A stretch of DNA of 64,000 bases, from the NCBI GenBank assembly GCA_965140395.1, contig OZ223207.1, positions 1,302,001 through 1,366,000 on the forward strand, read 5' to 3'. The stretch is from Parvibaculum sp002684405 (GTDB lineage Bacteria > Pseudomonadota > Alphaproteobacteria > Parvibaculales > Parvibaculaceae). The first letter of the stretch is position 1. Every line of letters starts with the position of its first letter. Shown in pieces: positions 26,798 to 34,796 of the stretch. Made by a program: the position numbers and the translations under genes. The notes beneath the pieces were generated by a model that saw only the letters and a program-made list of their open reading frames with translations, had not been told where the DNA came from and did not search any database.

Positions 26798-28351
26798 TCA
26801 CTCCGGCGTGAAGATGTTGACGCCGTCCGGGTCGGCGACGACCGTGCCCGGCCTTCCGAGCTGGTCCCGCTCCACCATATCCTTGAGCGTTGCCGGATCG
26901 TTTGGCGTATGCGCCACGAAGCGGGCATCGGTATCGTCCAGGCGGCCGAAGACAATGGCGAAATCCGGCCCGTCGCGGCCATGGACCACCGTATAGGTTT
27001 CGATCTTCGCCTTGCCGTTGGGCGTCTCGTCCACGACGGGGTGCTTTTCGGCGTCGATTTCCGCCTGATAGGTGGCGGGCGCCTCGCGCTCCCATTTGCC
27101 CTCTTTCGGCAGGGTCGAATAAAGGCCCATGCCGTGCTTGGTCACGTACCAGCCATTGGAGGTGCAAAGCCCCTTGGTGCCGGGTTTGGCGCGCAGCTTG
27201 TCCATCATGGTGGCGATGGAGTGCATGACGTAGTTGTTTCCCGCGCCGCCGAAATAAGGCAGGCCGCCCGTGACGGTCAGCTCGCGCGGATCGTCTTCCG
27301 CAATGCCCAGCGCGTCGCGGCCGATCTGCACGGCGGAGGGGAAGCAGGAATAAAGGTCGATATAGTCGATCTGGGAGATGTCCCAACCCGCCATGCCGAA
27401 CGCCTTCTCGCCCATCTTCCTGATAGCGGGCGAGGTGTAATAGTTCACGCGCTCGGTGGGGAACCAAAGGTCGTTCGCATCGCCACAGCCATGCAGGAAG
27501 ACCCATTTCTCCTGCGGGATGCCCAGCTCGCGCGCCTTGCCGACCGACATCATGACGACGGCGGCGGCCTGATCGACCTGCATGATGGCATTCATATACT
27601 TCGTGTACGGAAAGCCGATATAGCGGTTGGCGTCGGTAACGGTCGCGATTTCCTCCGGCGTCCGCTCGACCGGGAACCAGGCCTGCGGATGCTGCGCGGC
27701 GACTTTCGTAAAGGGCGCCATCAGCTTGCCGACGGCGAGCTTGTGCTCCTCCACGGTACGGCCCTGCTGGCCGCGAATGGCATTTTCGAACATCGGGTAG
27801 ATGTTCACCGGGTATTGCAGCTTGTGGCGCTTTTCCGTTTCGGTGACGCCGGCCTTCTCGTTGCCGATGTCGATACGGTCCTGACCGGGGTTCTCGTCAT
27901 GCCAGTCGAGCACCTTGCCCTGCCCCAGCGCGCGCATCATGGTCGCGAAGCATTCGGAACCCGCGACCAGCGCGATATCCGTCTCGCCCTGCGCAATCTG
28001 CTCGGCGGTATAGTTCACCAGATACTGGGGCGTGTTGCCGCCGGTGGGGCCGTAGCATGTCTTGGCCGGATTGGCGCCTATGAGGTTTGCCAGCGTCTTT
28101 GCCGCATTGGGATAGCGGCCAAAGGGAAGACGCGCGCTGTCCGGGCTGTCGGTAATGAAGCGGACGCAAGTGACGGTATCGACGACACCCCAGAGCTTCT
28201 TGCCGAGCCCGGTATCGGCGGCGGCTGCTTCGGCCGCGTCCGCCATCAGATGCATGGGCGACTTCGCCTTCTCGACATCCTTTTCCTTCTGGACGTTCTG
28301 GCCGCAACCGACCAGCACGGGCATGCGATCGTCGAGTTTCACATCTGACAT
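26798..28351 (-). CDS. thiolase-like protein with C-terminal add-on domain (TLP1 type)
   Basis: 517 aa from MSDVKLDDRMPVLVGCGQNV, annotated in most genomes as acetyl-CoA acetyltransferase. The thiolase core spans about residues 10-420. By hand alignment of the segment KTCYGPTGGNTPQYLVN to ETDIALVAGSEC with canonical thiolases, the nucleophile Cys position falls at G105 or N106, with the nearest Cys at 99. A C-terminal OB-like region (TYTVVHGRDGPDFAIVFGRL) follows, as in TLP1 proteins of mycobacteria, which lack the catalytic Cys. A CoA-ester binding role is likely. True thiolase activity is uncertain. Confidence 0.75.
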   Translation of the reverse strand: MSDVKLDDRMPVLVGCGQNVQKEKDVEKAKSPMHLMADAAEAAAADTGLGKKLWGVVDTVTCVRFITDSPDSARLPFGRYPNAAKTLANLIGANPAKTCYGPTGGNTPQYLVNYTAEQIAQGETDIALVAGSECFATMMRALGQGKVLDWHDENPGQDRIDIGNEKAGVTETEKRHKLQYPVNIYPMFENAIRGQQGRTVEEHKLAVGKLMAPFTKVAAQHPQAWFPVERTPEEIATVTDANRYIGFPYTKYMNAIMQVDQAAAVVMMSVGKARELGIPQEKWVFLHGCGDANDLWFPTERVNYYTSPAIRKMGEKAFGMAGWDISQIDYIDLYSCFPSAVQIGRDALGIAEDDPRELTVTGGLPYFGGAGNNYVMHSIATMMDKLRAKPGTKGLCTSNGWYVTKHGMGLYSTLPKEGKWEREAPATYQAEIDAEKHPVVDETPNGKAKIETYTVVHGRDGPDFAIVFGRLDDTDARFVAHTPNDPATLKDMVERDQLGRPGTVVADPDGVNIFTPE

Positions 28352-28478
28352 AACTGCCTCTCCCTGCCGCGCCTCTTGCGGGCGCATCGCTATTGGTTAT
28401 TCGTTGGCGCGAGAATAAGGATTGCTTGCACCCTGTCCAGCAAAGGAGGGCGGCCGGGCCGCATGACGCAGGGGCACA

Positions 28479-29144
28479 CTAGATCGGGTGCTTCTCGCGA
28501 TAGGCGATGGCGGAAAGGATGAAGCGGGCGCCGATCACCAGCGCCTGCTCGTTCACCGCATGGCCGAGCCCCGGCATGGCCTGCCCTGCGGCAACGAGAC
28601 CGGCATCGGTGAGGGCCTTCACCGATTCCATCATCGCATAGACCGGCACCATCTCGTCCTGCTCGCCATGAATGAGCATGACGGGCGGTTTCGACTTCAT
28701 GTCATCGGCCAGCCTGTCCGCGCCGACGAGGCCGCCCGCATAACCCAGGATCGCCGCCGGAGCCTCCCCGCGCCTGAGACCGACATGCAGCGCCATCACC
28801 GTGCCCTGGCTGAAACCAACCAGCACGAGGCGTGAGCCGTCGAGCCCGAGCCGGGAAAGTTCCTCGTCTATCAGCGTGTCGATGCCTCCGCGCGCAGCGT
28901 CCGCCTCATCGAACATGCGGGGATGGCCGACAGGCAGGCGCTGCATCCATTGATAGCCGCCATCCGGGCATGGCGTGGGGGCATCCGGCGCGACGAAAGC
29001 GATATCGGGCATCGAGCCCTGCCAGTAATCGGCAAAACTCATGAGGTCGGCCCCGTTGGAGCCGAGGCCGTGCAGGAAAACGACCAGCCATTTCGCCTTG
29101 CCGCTGGCGGCATCGCGGCGAAGGATATTGCGCTCCCCGCTCAT
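28479..29144 (-). CDS. phospholipase/carboxylesterase family hydrolase
   Basis: 221-aa cytosolic alpha/beta hydrolase of the carboxylesterase type 2 family. It has the oxyanion motif VFLHGLGSNGADL, nucleophile elbow GFSQGTVMALH, acid in HGEQDEMVP and base in GLGHAVNEQ. The natural ester is unknown. Its ATG overlaps the aminotransferase stop by 4 nt (ATGA), so the two are translationally coupled. Confidence 0.9.
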   Translation of the reverse strand: MSGERNILRRDAASGKAKWLVVFLHGLGSNGADLMSFADYWQGSMPDIAFVAPDAPTPCPDGGYQWMQRLPVGHPRMFDEADAARGGIDTLIDEELSRLGLDGSRLVLVGFSQGTVMALHVGLRRGEAPAAILGYAGGLVGADRLADDMKSKPPVMLIHGEQDEMVPVYAMMESVKALTDAGLVAAGQAMPGLGHAVNEQALVIGARFILSAIAYREKHPI

Positions 29145-30319
29145 GCGGCGCGGGCTTTCGCCCAGTCGGCGAGGCGCTTGCTCGCTTCGGTCAGGATGCC
29201 GTCCTGCTTGCAGAAGCAGAAGCGGGCAAGATGGGTCGGCGCATCGCCGGAATCGTTCGAGTAGAACGCGCTCATGGGCACGGCGGCGACCTTGGCCTGT
29301 TCCGTGATCGCGCGGCAGAACTCTTCGTCGGTGCCGTTGAACCCGAGAGGCCGGAAATCGGCAGTCACGAAATAGGTGCCGTCGGCGGGCAGGACTTCGA
29401 ACCCGGCCTCGGCCAATCCCTTCGAGAGAATGTCGCGCTTTGCCTCCAGCGCGCCGGCAAGCCCTGCGAAATAGTCGTCGTCCTTCCCCAGCCCGTAGGC
29501 GATGGCTGATTGCAGGCCGGGGGCCGTGGTGAAGGTCACGAATTGATGCGTCTTGGCGATGACCTCCATCAGCGCCGCGGGCGCGGTGACATAGCCGATC
29601 TTCCAGCCCGTCAGGGAAAAGGTCTTGCCCGCCGAACCGATGCGTACGCAGCGCTCGCGCATGCCGGGCAGCGTCATCAGCGGAATATGCTGATGGCCGG
29701 AAAAGACGAGATGCTCATAGACCTCGTCGCAGACGGCATAGGCGTCATATTTTTCCAAAAGCCCCGCGATCGCCGCCAGCTCCTCGCGGGTGAAGACCTT
29801 GCCGATGGGGTTCATGGGTGTGTTGAGGACGATGACCTTGGTCTTGTCGCTGAAAGCCGCCTCCAGCGCCTCCACCGGCAGCGACCAGTGCGGAGGCTGG
29901 AGCGCGACCGTCTTCACCGTGGCGCCTGCCGCCTCCACCACCGGGCGGTAGCTGTCGTAGCAGGGCTCGATCAGGATCGCCTCGTCGCCGGGCTGGAGGA
30001 GCGCGGTGATACTGTCATGCAGCGCTTCCGTCGCGCCGGAGGTGACCATCACTTCTTTCTGCCAATCGACATCGAGGCCGTAGAAGCGCCTGTTGGCCTC
30101 ACCCACCGCTTCGCGCAGCGCGGGCAGTCCCATCATGGGCGGATACTGGTTGGGGCCGTCGAGGATCGCCTTCGCCGCCGCCTCCCGAATATCGGCTGGC
30201 CCTTCATCATCCGGAAACCCCTGTCCGAGATTAATGGCGCCATGTTCGTTCGCCAGGGCGGACATCACCGTGAAGATCGTGGTGCCGAGAGAGGCGAAGA
30301 CGGGATTGGCGGGTTTCAT
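29141..30319 (-). CDS. PLP-dependent aminotransferase (class I/II)
   Basis: 392 aa from MKPANPVFASLGTTIFTVM. It is a fold-type I aminotransferase resembling the YbdL/kynurenine-oxoglutarate branch, which acts on methionine, glutamine or aromatic amino acids. The N-terminal INLGQGFPDDEGP, the NTPMNPIGKVFTREEL motif and the PLP lysine in SAGKTFSLTGWKIGY are visible. The ORF is open upstream to 30460, but that part is Arg/Ser-rich and non-conserved. It is divergent from glnB and coupled to the esterase downstream. Confidence 0.88.
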   Translation of the reverse strand: MKPANPVFASLGTTIFTVMSALANEHGAINLGQGFPDDEGPADIREAAAKAILDGPNQYPPMMGLPALREAVGEANRRFYGLDVDWQKEVMVTSGATEALHDSITALLQPGDEAILIEPCYDSYRPVVEAAGATVKTVALQPPHWSLPVEALEAAFSDKTKVIVLNTPMNPIGKVFTREELAAIAGLLEKYDAYAVCDEVYEHLVFSGHQHIPLMTLPGMRERCVRIGSAGKTFSLTGWKIGYVTAPAALMEVIAKTHQFVTFTTAPGLQSAIAYGLGKDDDYFAGLAGALEAKRDILSKGLAEAGFEVLPADGTYFVTADFRPLGFNGTDEEFCRAITEQAKVAAVPMSAFYSNDSGDAPTHLARFCFCKQDGILTEASKRLADWAKARAA

Positions 30320-30594
30320 ATCGGCTCCGTATCCGTGCCATTTCGTTTGCAGGGACCGCTTTTCGCGGCTTGCTGTCCTTGTCGCGGGCGCCGAAAACAC
30401 TGTCAACCGCGCGCCGATCCCCTTCCTGGTCAAAGGCCGCTGGAATGAGCGCAAAACCATTGATATGTTGTTGCCTGCAAATTGTTCATTTCGCCTTTTT
30501 TATGTGCATTCATGCTGCTCAACAAAAAGGCAAGGCATCGGGTGATATGCCGCTAACCAGCTGAAAAATATATGAAATCGTGCCGCGTCCCAGT

Positions 30595-30610
30595 TGGCAC
30601 GGCCCATGCT
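30595..30610 (+). promoter_or_regulatory. sigma54 (RpoN) promoter of glnB-glnA
   Basis: TGGCAC-GGCCC-ATGCT matches the -24/-12 consensus TGGCACG-N4-TTGCW at all but one core base, with the required GG-N10-GC spacing. It lies 54 bp upstream of the glnB ATG. A TGCAT-TC-ATGC palindrome at 30505-30515, about 85 bp upstream, is a weak candidate for an NtrC-type enhancer site. Nitrogen-controlled transcription of glnBA is well known in this class. Confidence 0.75.
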
Positions 30611-30663
30611 ATTCAGACATCACATGACGGCGGGCACTGAGGCCCAACCACAAGGAACCCCGG

Positions 30664-31002
30664 ATGAAAAAGATCGAGGCGATCATCAAGCCGTTCAAAC
30701 TCGACGAGGTAAAGGAGGCCCTTCAGGAAGTCGGTCTTCAGGGCATTACAGTTACGGAGGCGAAAGGCTTCGGCAGACAGAAAGGCCATACGGAACTTTA
30801 TCGAGGTGCGGAATATGTCGTCGATTTTCTCCCCAAGGTGAAAATCGAAGTCGTGCTGAATGACGATACGGTCGGCAAAGCCGTGGAAGCCATCCAGGCG
30901 GCTGCCCGCACGGGCCGCATCGGCGACGGCAAGATTTTTATCTCCAATGTCGAAGAGGCGATCCGCATCCGTACCGGCGAGACCGGCTCGGAAGCGATCT
31001 AA
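30664..31002 (+). CDS. glnB: nitrogen regulatory protein P-II
   Basis: 112-aa trimeric signal protein that senses 2-oxoglutarate, ATP/ADP and nitrogen status. It controls GlnE, NtrB and other partners. The uridylylation site Y51 lies in the T-loop (GHTELYRGAEYVVDF). The B-loop TGRIGDGKIFI and C-loop RIRTGETGSEAI are intact. GlnB rather than GlnK is inferred from its position directly upstream of glnA. Confidence 0.96.
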   Translation: MKKIEAIIKPFKLDEVKEALQEVGLQGITVTEAKGFGRQKGHTELYRGAEYVVDFLPKVKIEVVLNDDTVGKAVEAIQAAARTGRIGDGKIFISNVEEAIRIRTGETGSEAI

Positions 31003-31198
31003 CAGAGCGTAACGGCCGGCCAACCGGCGACACGGCTCACAAGGTCCCAACCTGTGAACTCCGGGACCTCAAAAATATTGGAGGCACATCGCAGCATCCT
31101 TGCAGGGGGAACAGCCCCCGGGGTTGCTGTATCGTTTCAAGTTGAGGGGGCGGCCAGATCATGAGCAGCCCCCATCGAGAACAGGGAAAGAGGATCAA

Positions 31199-32608
31199 AT
31201 GGCTGACTTCAATTCGGTCCAGGCGCTGATCAAAGAGAAGGACGTGAAATACGTCGATCTGCGCTTCACCGATCCGCGCGGCAAGATGCAGCACGTCACG
31301 TTCGACGTGAACATGTGCGACGAAGACTTTTTCGCCGAGGGCACGATGTTCGACGGTTCGTCGATCGCCGGCTGGAAGGCGATCAACGAGTCCGACATGA
31401 TCCTGCTCCCGGACATCGAAACCGCGGTAATCGACCCCTTCTACGCCCAGACCACGCTCGCGATTTTCTGCGACATTCTGGAGCCCTCCACCGGCGAGCC
31501 CTATGGCCGCGACCCGCGTGGCACGGCGAAGCTTGCCGAGGCCTATCTCAAGTCCACCGGCATCGGCGATACGGTCGTGTTCGGCCCGGAAGCCGAATTC
31601 TTCGTGTTCGACGACGTGAAGTTCTCCACCGAGCCCTACAACACGGGCTTCGCGGTGGACAGCGTCGAGCTGCCGACCAATTCCGACACGGAATACGAGA
31701 CGGGCAACCTCGGCCATCGTCCGCGCACCAAGGGCGGCTATTTCCCGACCAACCCGATCGATAGCGGTCAGGACCTGCGCGGCGAAATGCTGACGGTCAT
31801 GGGCGAGATGGGCGTCGAAATCGAAAAGCACCATCACGAAGTCGCCGCGGCCCAGCACGAGCTCGGCATGAAGTTCCAGACCCTCACCAAGGTCGCCGAC
31901 CACCTGCAGATCTACAAGTATGCGATCCACAATGTGGCGCATGCCTTCGGCAAGTCGGCCACCTTCATGCCGAAGCCGGTCTTCGGCGACAACGGCACGG
32001 GCATGCATTGCCATCAGTCGATCTGGAAAGAGGGCAAGCCGCTCTTCGCCGGTAACAAGTATGCCGACCTTTCCGAGGAATGCCTGTGGTACATCGGCGG
32101 CATCCTGAAGCACGCCAAGGCGCTGAACGCCTTCACCAACCCGTCCACCAACTCCTACAAGCGTCTGGTGCCGGGTTACGAAGCGCCGGTGCTGCTGGCC
32201 TATTCGGCCCGCAACCGTTCGGCCTCCTGCCGTATCCCTTATGGCACGTCGCCCAAGGCCAAGCGCATCGAGATCCGTTTCCCGGATCCGACGGCGAACC
32301 CCTATCTCGCCTTCGCCGCGATGATGATGGCCGGCCTTGACGGCATCGATAACAAGATCGATCCGGGCGCGCCGATGGACAAGAACCTTTACGATCTTCC
32401 GCCGGAAGAGCTGAAGGACATCCCGACCGTTTGCGGCTCGCTGCGCGAAGCGCTTGTCGCACTCGACGAGGACCGCGACTTCCTGAAGAAGGGCGGCGTG
32501 TTCACCGACGACCAGATCGAGGGTTACCTCGAGCTCAAGTGGGAAGAAAACATGCGGTACGAAATGACGCCGCATCCGGTCGAATACGACATGTACTATT
32601 CCTGCTAA
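31199..32608 (+). CDS. glnA: glutamine synthetase type I
   Basis: 469-aa dodecameric enzyme that makes glutamine from glutamate, ammonia and ATP. It has the N-terminal MFDGSSIAGW, the catalytic-loop NGTGMHCHQS, and the ATP-binding segment KRLVPGYEAPV. The adenylylation tyrosine is Y398 (KNLYDLPPEE), so GlnE control is expected. The ATG at 31199 follows an AAAGAGG ribosome binding site; the ORF's extra 33 upstream codons are not conserved. A 7-bp hairpin (31042-31069) lies in the 196-nt glnB-glnA gap. Confidence 0.98.
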   Translation: MADFNSVQALIKEKDVKYVDLRFTDPRGKMQHVTFDVNMCDEDFFAEGTMFDGSSIAGWKAINESDMILLPDIETAVIDPFYAQTTLAIFCDILEPSTGEPYGRDPRGTAKLAEAYLKSTGIGDTVVFGPEAEFFVFDDVKFSTEPYNTGFAVDSVELPTNSDTEYETGNLGHRPRTKGGYFPTNPIDSGQDLRGEMLTVMGEMGVEIEKHHHEVAAAQHELGMKFQTLTKVADHLQIYKYAIHNVAHAFGKSATFMPKPVFGDNGTGMHCHQSIWKEGKPLFAGNKYADLSEECLWYIGGILKHAKALNAFTNPSTNSYKRLVPGYEAPVLLAYSARNRSASCRIPYGTSPKAKRIEIRFPDPTANPYLAFAAMMMAGLDGIDNKIDPGAPMDKNLYDLPPEELKDIPTVCGSLREALVALDEDRDFLKKGGVFTDDQIEGYLELKWEENMRYEMTPHPVEYDMYYSC

Positions 32609-32631
32609 TCCTTTCGGATATGCAGAACGGC

Positions 32632-32659
32632 AAGGGCCGGAGCGAAAGCTCCGGCCCTT
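32632..32659 (+). terminator. Rho-independent terminator of glnBA
   Basis: AAGGGCCGGAGC-GAAA-GCTCCGGCCCTT is a perfect 12-bp stem with a stable GAAA tetraloop followed by TTCTTTT, 23 bp after the glnA stop. Confidence 0.92.
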
Positions 32660-32695
32660 TTCTTTTGCGGGGTCGTTTGCAGGTCGTTTGCGGGC

Positions 32696-33493
32696 TCAGG
32701 CCGCGCCGACGGCGCCCTCTTCCCAGAGCAATGTAACGGCAGGTCTCGTTTCCCAAAGCGAGGGCTCGTGATGGATGAGGATGGTCGCACCCTCCTCGCC
32801 CAGATCCGCCAGCCGGTCGGCACTTGCCTGCGCTTCCTTCTTGTCGAAGGTCAGCCCCGGCGGTTTGCGGGCCGCGAGCTGTCCGGCTGTATAAAGCGCA
32901 TCGCCCGTCATCACGAAACGGCGGCCCGAGGGGAACGTCACCTGAAGGCTCTGATGGCCGGGCGTATGGCCCACCGTCGAGATCAGCACCAGCGCGCCGT
33001 CGCCAAACACATCGAAACTGTCGTCATATTCGATCAGCTCCAGCGACTGGCCGTCGCCGAAAAAGTCGCCGCGCACATAGCCATGCTTGCCGGTGTCCAT
33101 CAACCCCGTGGCATGCTCGTATTCGCTACGGCGCGCCAACACGGTCGCTTTCGGAAAGAAGCGGTTCATGCCGCAATGATCGTTGTGGAGATGAGAGTTG
33201 ATGATGAAACGAATGCGCGAGGCCTCGATGCCCGCCTGCTCCAGACGCGCAAGCAGCGTCTCGCTCTCTTCATAGTCCGGCACTGTGACCGTGGTTGCGA
33301 GCTTGCCCCAATAGCCGACCGGATCGGTGCAGACACAAGGATGCATGCTGGTATCCCAGACGACCAGGCCTTCGGGATGCTCGATCACGAAACACATGGA
33401 GGGCACGCGGCGCAGTTCGCCCCGAATACCGCCCCCTTCGAGCAGGCCGGTATCGACGCCGATATGACCGCAGCAGGCGGAAAGGAGCTTCAT
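32696..33493 (-). CDS. AHL-lactonase-like metallo-beta-lactamase fold hydrolase
   Basis: 265 aa. The dinuclear zinc motif is HLHNDHCG (H101, H103, D105, H106), with H176 or H180 in VGHTPGHQS, bridging D198 (TGDALY) and a late His pair in ILIHHEP. The N-terminal WDTSMHP and the overall layout match the AiiA-type N-acyl-homoserine lactonase family. Real substrates could be other lactones or esters. The start overlaps the stop of the VOC gene by 1 nt, so the two form an operon. Confidence 0.82.
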   Translation of the reverse strand: MKLLSACCGHIGVDTGLLEGGGIRGELRRVPSMCFVIEHPEGLVVWDTSMHPCVCTDPVGYWGKLATTVTVPDYEESETLLARLEQAGIEASRIRFIINSHLHNDHCGMNRFFPKATVLARRSEYEHATGLMDTGKHGYVRGDFFGDGQSLELIEYDDSFDVFGDGALVLISTVGHTPGHQSLQVTFPSGRRFVMTGDALYTAGQLAARKPPGLTFDKKEAQASADRLADLGEEGATILIHHEPSLWETRPAVTLLWEEGAVGAA

Positions 33494-34260
33494 CAGACCG
33501 CCTCCAGCAAAGCGAAATCCACGCCGCCTATCCGCACCGTGTGCCCGCTCACCGGCAAGCCGAGCTGACGGGCCTTCTCCAGCGCCTTGCCGCGGTCGCG
33601 CATGGCAATGTCGATGCCGACGACCCCGGTGCCGTCCTCATCCACCGGATCGACGAAACGGATAACGCCGCGTGCCAGGCGCACTTCCGGGCCGTCATCG
33701 GCCATGGCGACTTCGCCCTGAAGAAGCTCACCCCATCTCTCGGCGAGTTTCCCCGGTGCGCGGGACTGGATGGAGACGGCGCGAATGCCGGTCGCATTAT
33801 CGCTGCGCGCATTCCGCCACTCCCTGCCGGCCGGCGGCCAATCGCTGTCGGGATCGAGCCAGTCTTCCACACCGGTGACGGAATCGACCGAGGTCAGCAC
33901 GCCGCCGAAGTCGCCGGGATGGAAATGGGTAAAGACATAGGTTCCGTCATGCTCGGCGATCTTGCGTGCCCCGAGCCCCAGAATGCGGTCTCGATGCGCA
34001 TGGGCATCTTCGGATTGCAGAATGACCATGTAGCCCGCATCGCCGCCCCGCCTGTGGAGGTAACGAAGCGCCGAGGCGTCGCCCTGGACCGGCTGCACCA
34101 CCTCCAGAAACTCGCCGCCCACCGGCATGACGGCATTGACGAGACCGAATATGCCGACGCCCGGATCGTTATAGGCGACCGTCAGACCCAGCACATCGCA
34201 AAGCGGCCTCACCACCGGATCCAGATCATGCGCAACCAGCGCAATCTGCCTCAACCACAT
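33493..34260 (-). CDS. glyoxalase-like (VOC superfamily) protein
   Basis: 255 aa from MWLRQIALVAHDLDPVVRP. An N-terminal beta-alpha-beta-beta-beta unit of vicinal-oxygen-chelate type is visible (IALVAHDLDPVVRPLCDVLGL, in part, then a GGEFLEVVQP strand). A second, more degenerate unit lies near the C-terminus (VRIGGVDFALLEAV). Metal ligands are not obvious beyond H10 and E54-like residues. Function unknown. Coupled to the lactonase-like gene downstream, it may act on the same class of small molecules. Confidence 0.7.
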   Translation of the reverse strand: MWLRQIALVAHDLDPVVRPLCDVLGLTVAYNDPGVGIFGLVNAVMPVGGEFLEVVQPVQGDASALRYLHRRGGDAGYMVILQSEDAHAHRDRILGLGARKIAEHDGTYVFTHFHPGDFGGVLTSVDSVTGVEDWLDPDSDWPPAGREWRNARSDNATGIRAVSIQSRAPGKLAERWGELLQGEVAMADDGPEVRLARGVIRFVDPVDEDGTGVVGIDIAMRDRGKALEKARQLGLPVSGHTVRIGGVDFALLEAV

Positions 34261-34796
34261 CTCGCCCTCCCTTTTTATTCCGTATACGTTTTTTTTAGTT
34301 CGTGTACATCTCTTTTTTCCGCATCCCGTTCGGTCAGCAATGTTGACCAACAAAATTGTCGCATCCCACTAATTTCGTTGACGTTTTTGCCGCGACGGGC
34401 GTAGCATTCATTCATCAACCAACGGAGGAGGTTTCGAAGATGACCCCACCGGCGCAGGAAATCTCCTGCTGAATATGACACTACACTCACCGTCTCTCGA
34501 CGCGCATCTAATGCGCCGCCGCGCCAGCCAATCATATAGGCCTTTGCGCGAGGAAATTGCTGGTGTCGGAGGTCCAGACCAGACGAGCGCCACTGAGCGT
34601 GCGACAACGACGATGAGCCTATATTCGGGTTTACATCCCCGAAGGAGTGCGGAAAGCACATCCAGATAGCAACCCCGCAAGGAACGCCCGACAGGATGAC
34701 CGGGGCTTCCGATTGAGCGGGGTTGCGCCGTTGACGTTTCATCCTTCGCTACGCCCTTCCCTCTCTCGCCTCTTCAACTTCATCCGCCCCGTAGCT
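34261..34796. other. 536-bp intergenic region without a clear gene
   Basis: It lies between the 5' end of the VOC gene and the 3' end of the DASS transporter gene. It includes AT-richer stretches near 34270-34380 (CCGTATACG and TTGACC-like words) that could hold the promoter of the VOC-lactonase operon. Open frames on both strands lack a good start, ribosome binding site or protein-like composition. Confidence 0.55.

Noticed and set aside
31042..31069. A terminator or attenuator between glnB and glnA
   Set aside because: A 7-bp AGGTCCC/GGGACCT hairpin with a 14-nt loop and no T-tract is too weak to call.
34275..34742. Possible small genes in the 536-bp gap before the DASS transporter
   Set aside because: Frames on both strands have no ribosome binding site, and Ser/Arg-rich composition. 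Kept as intergenic.
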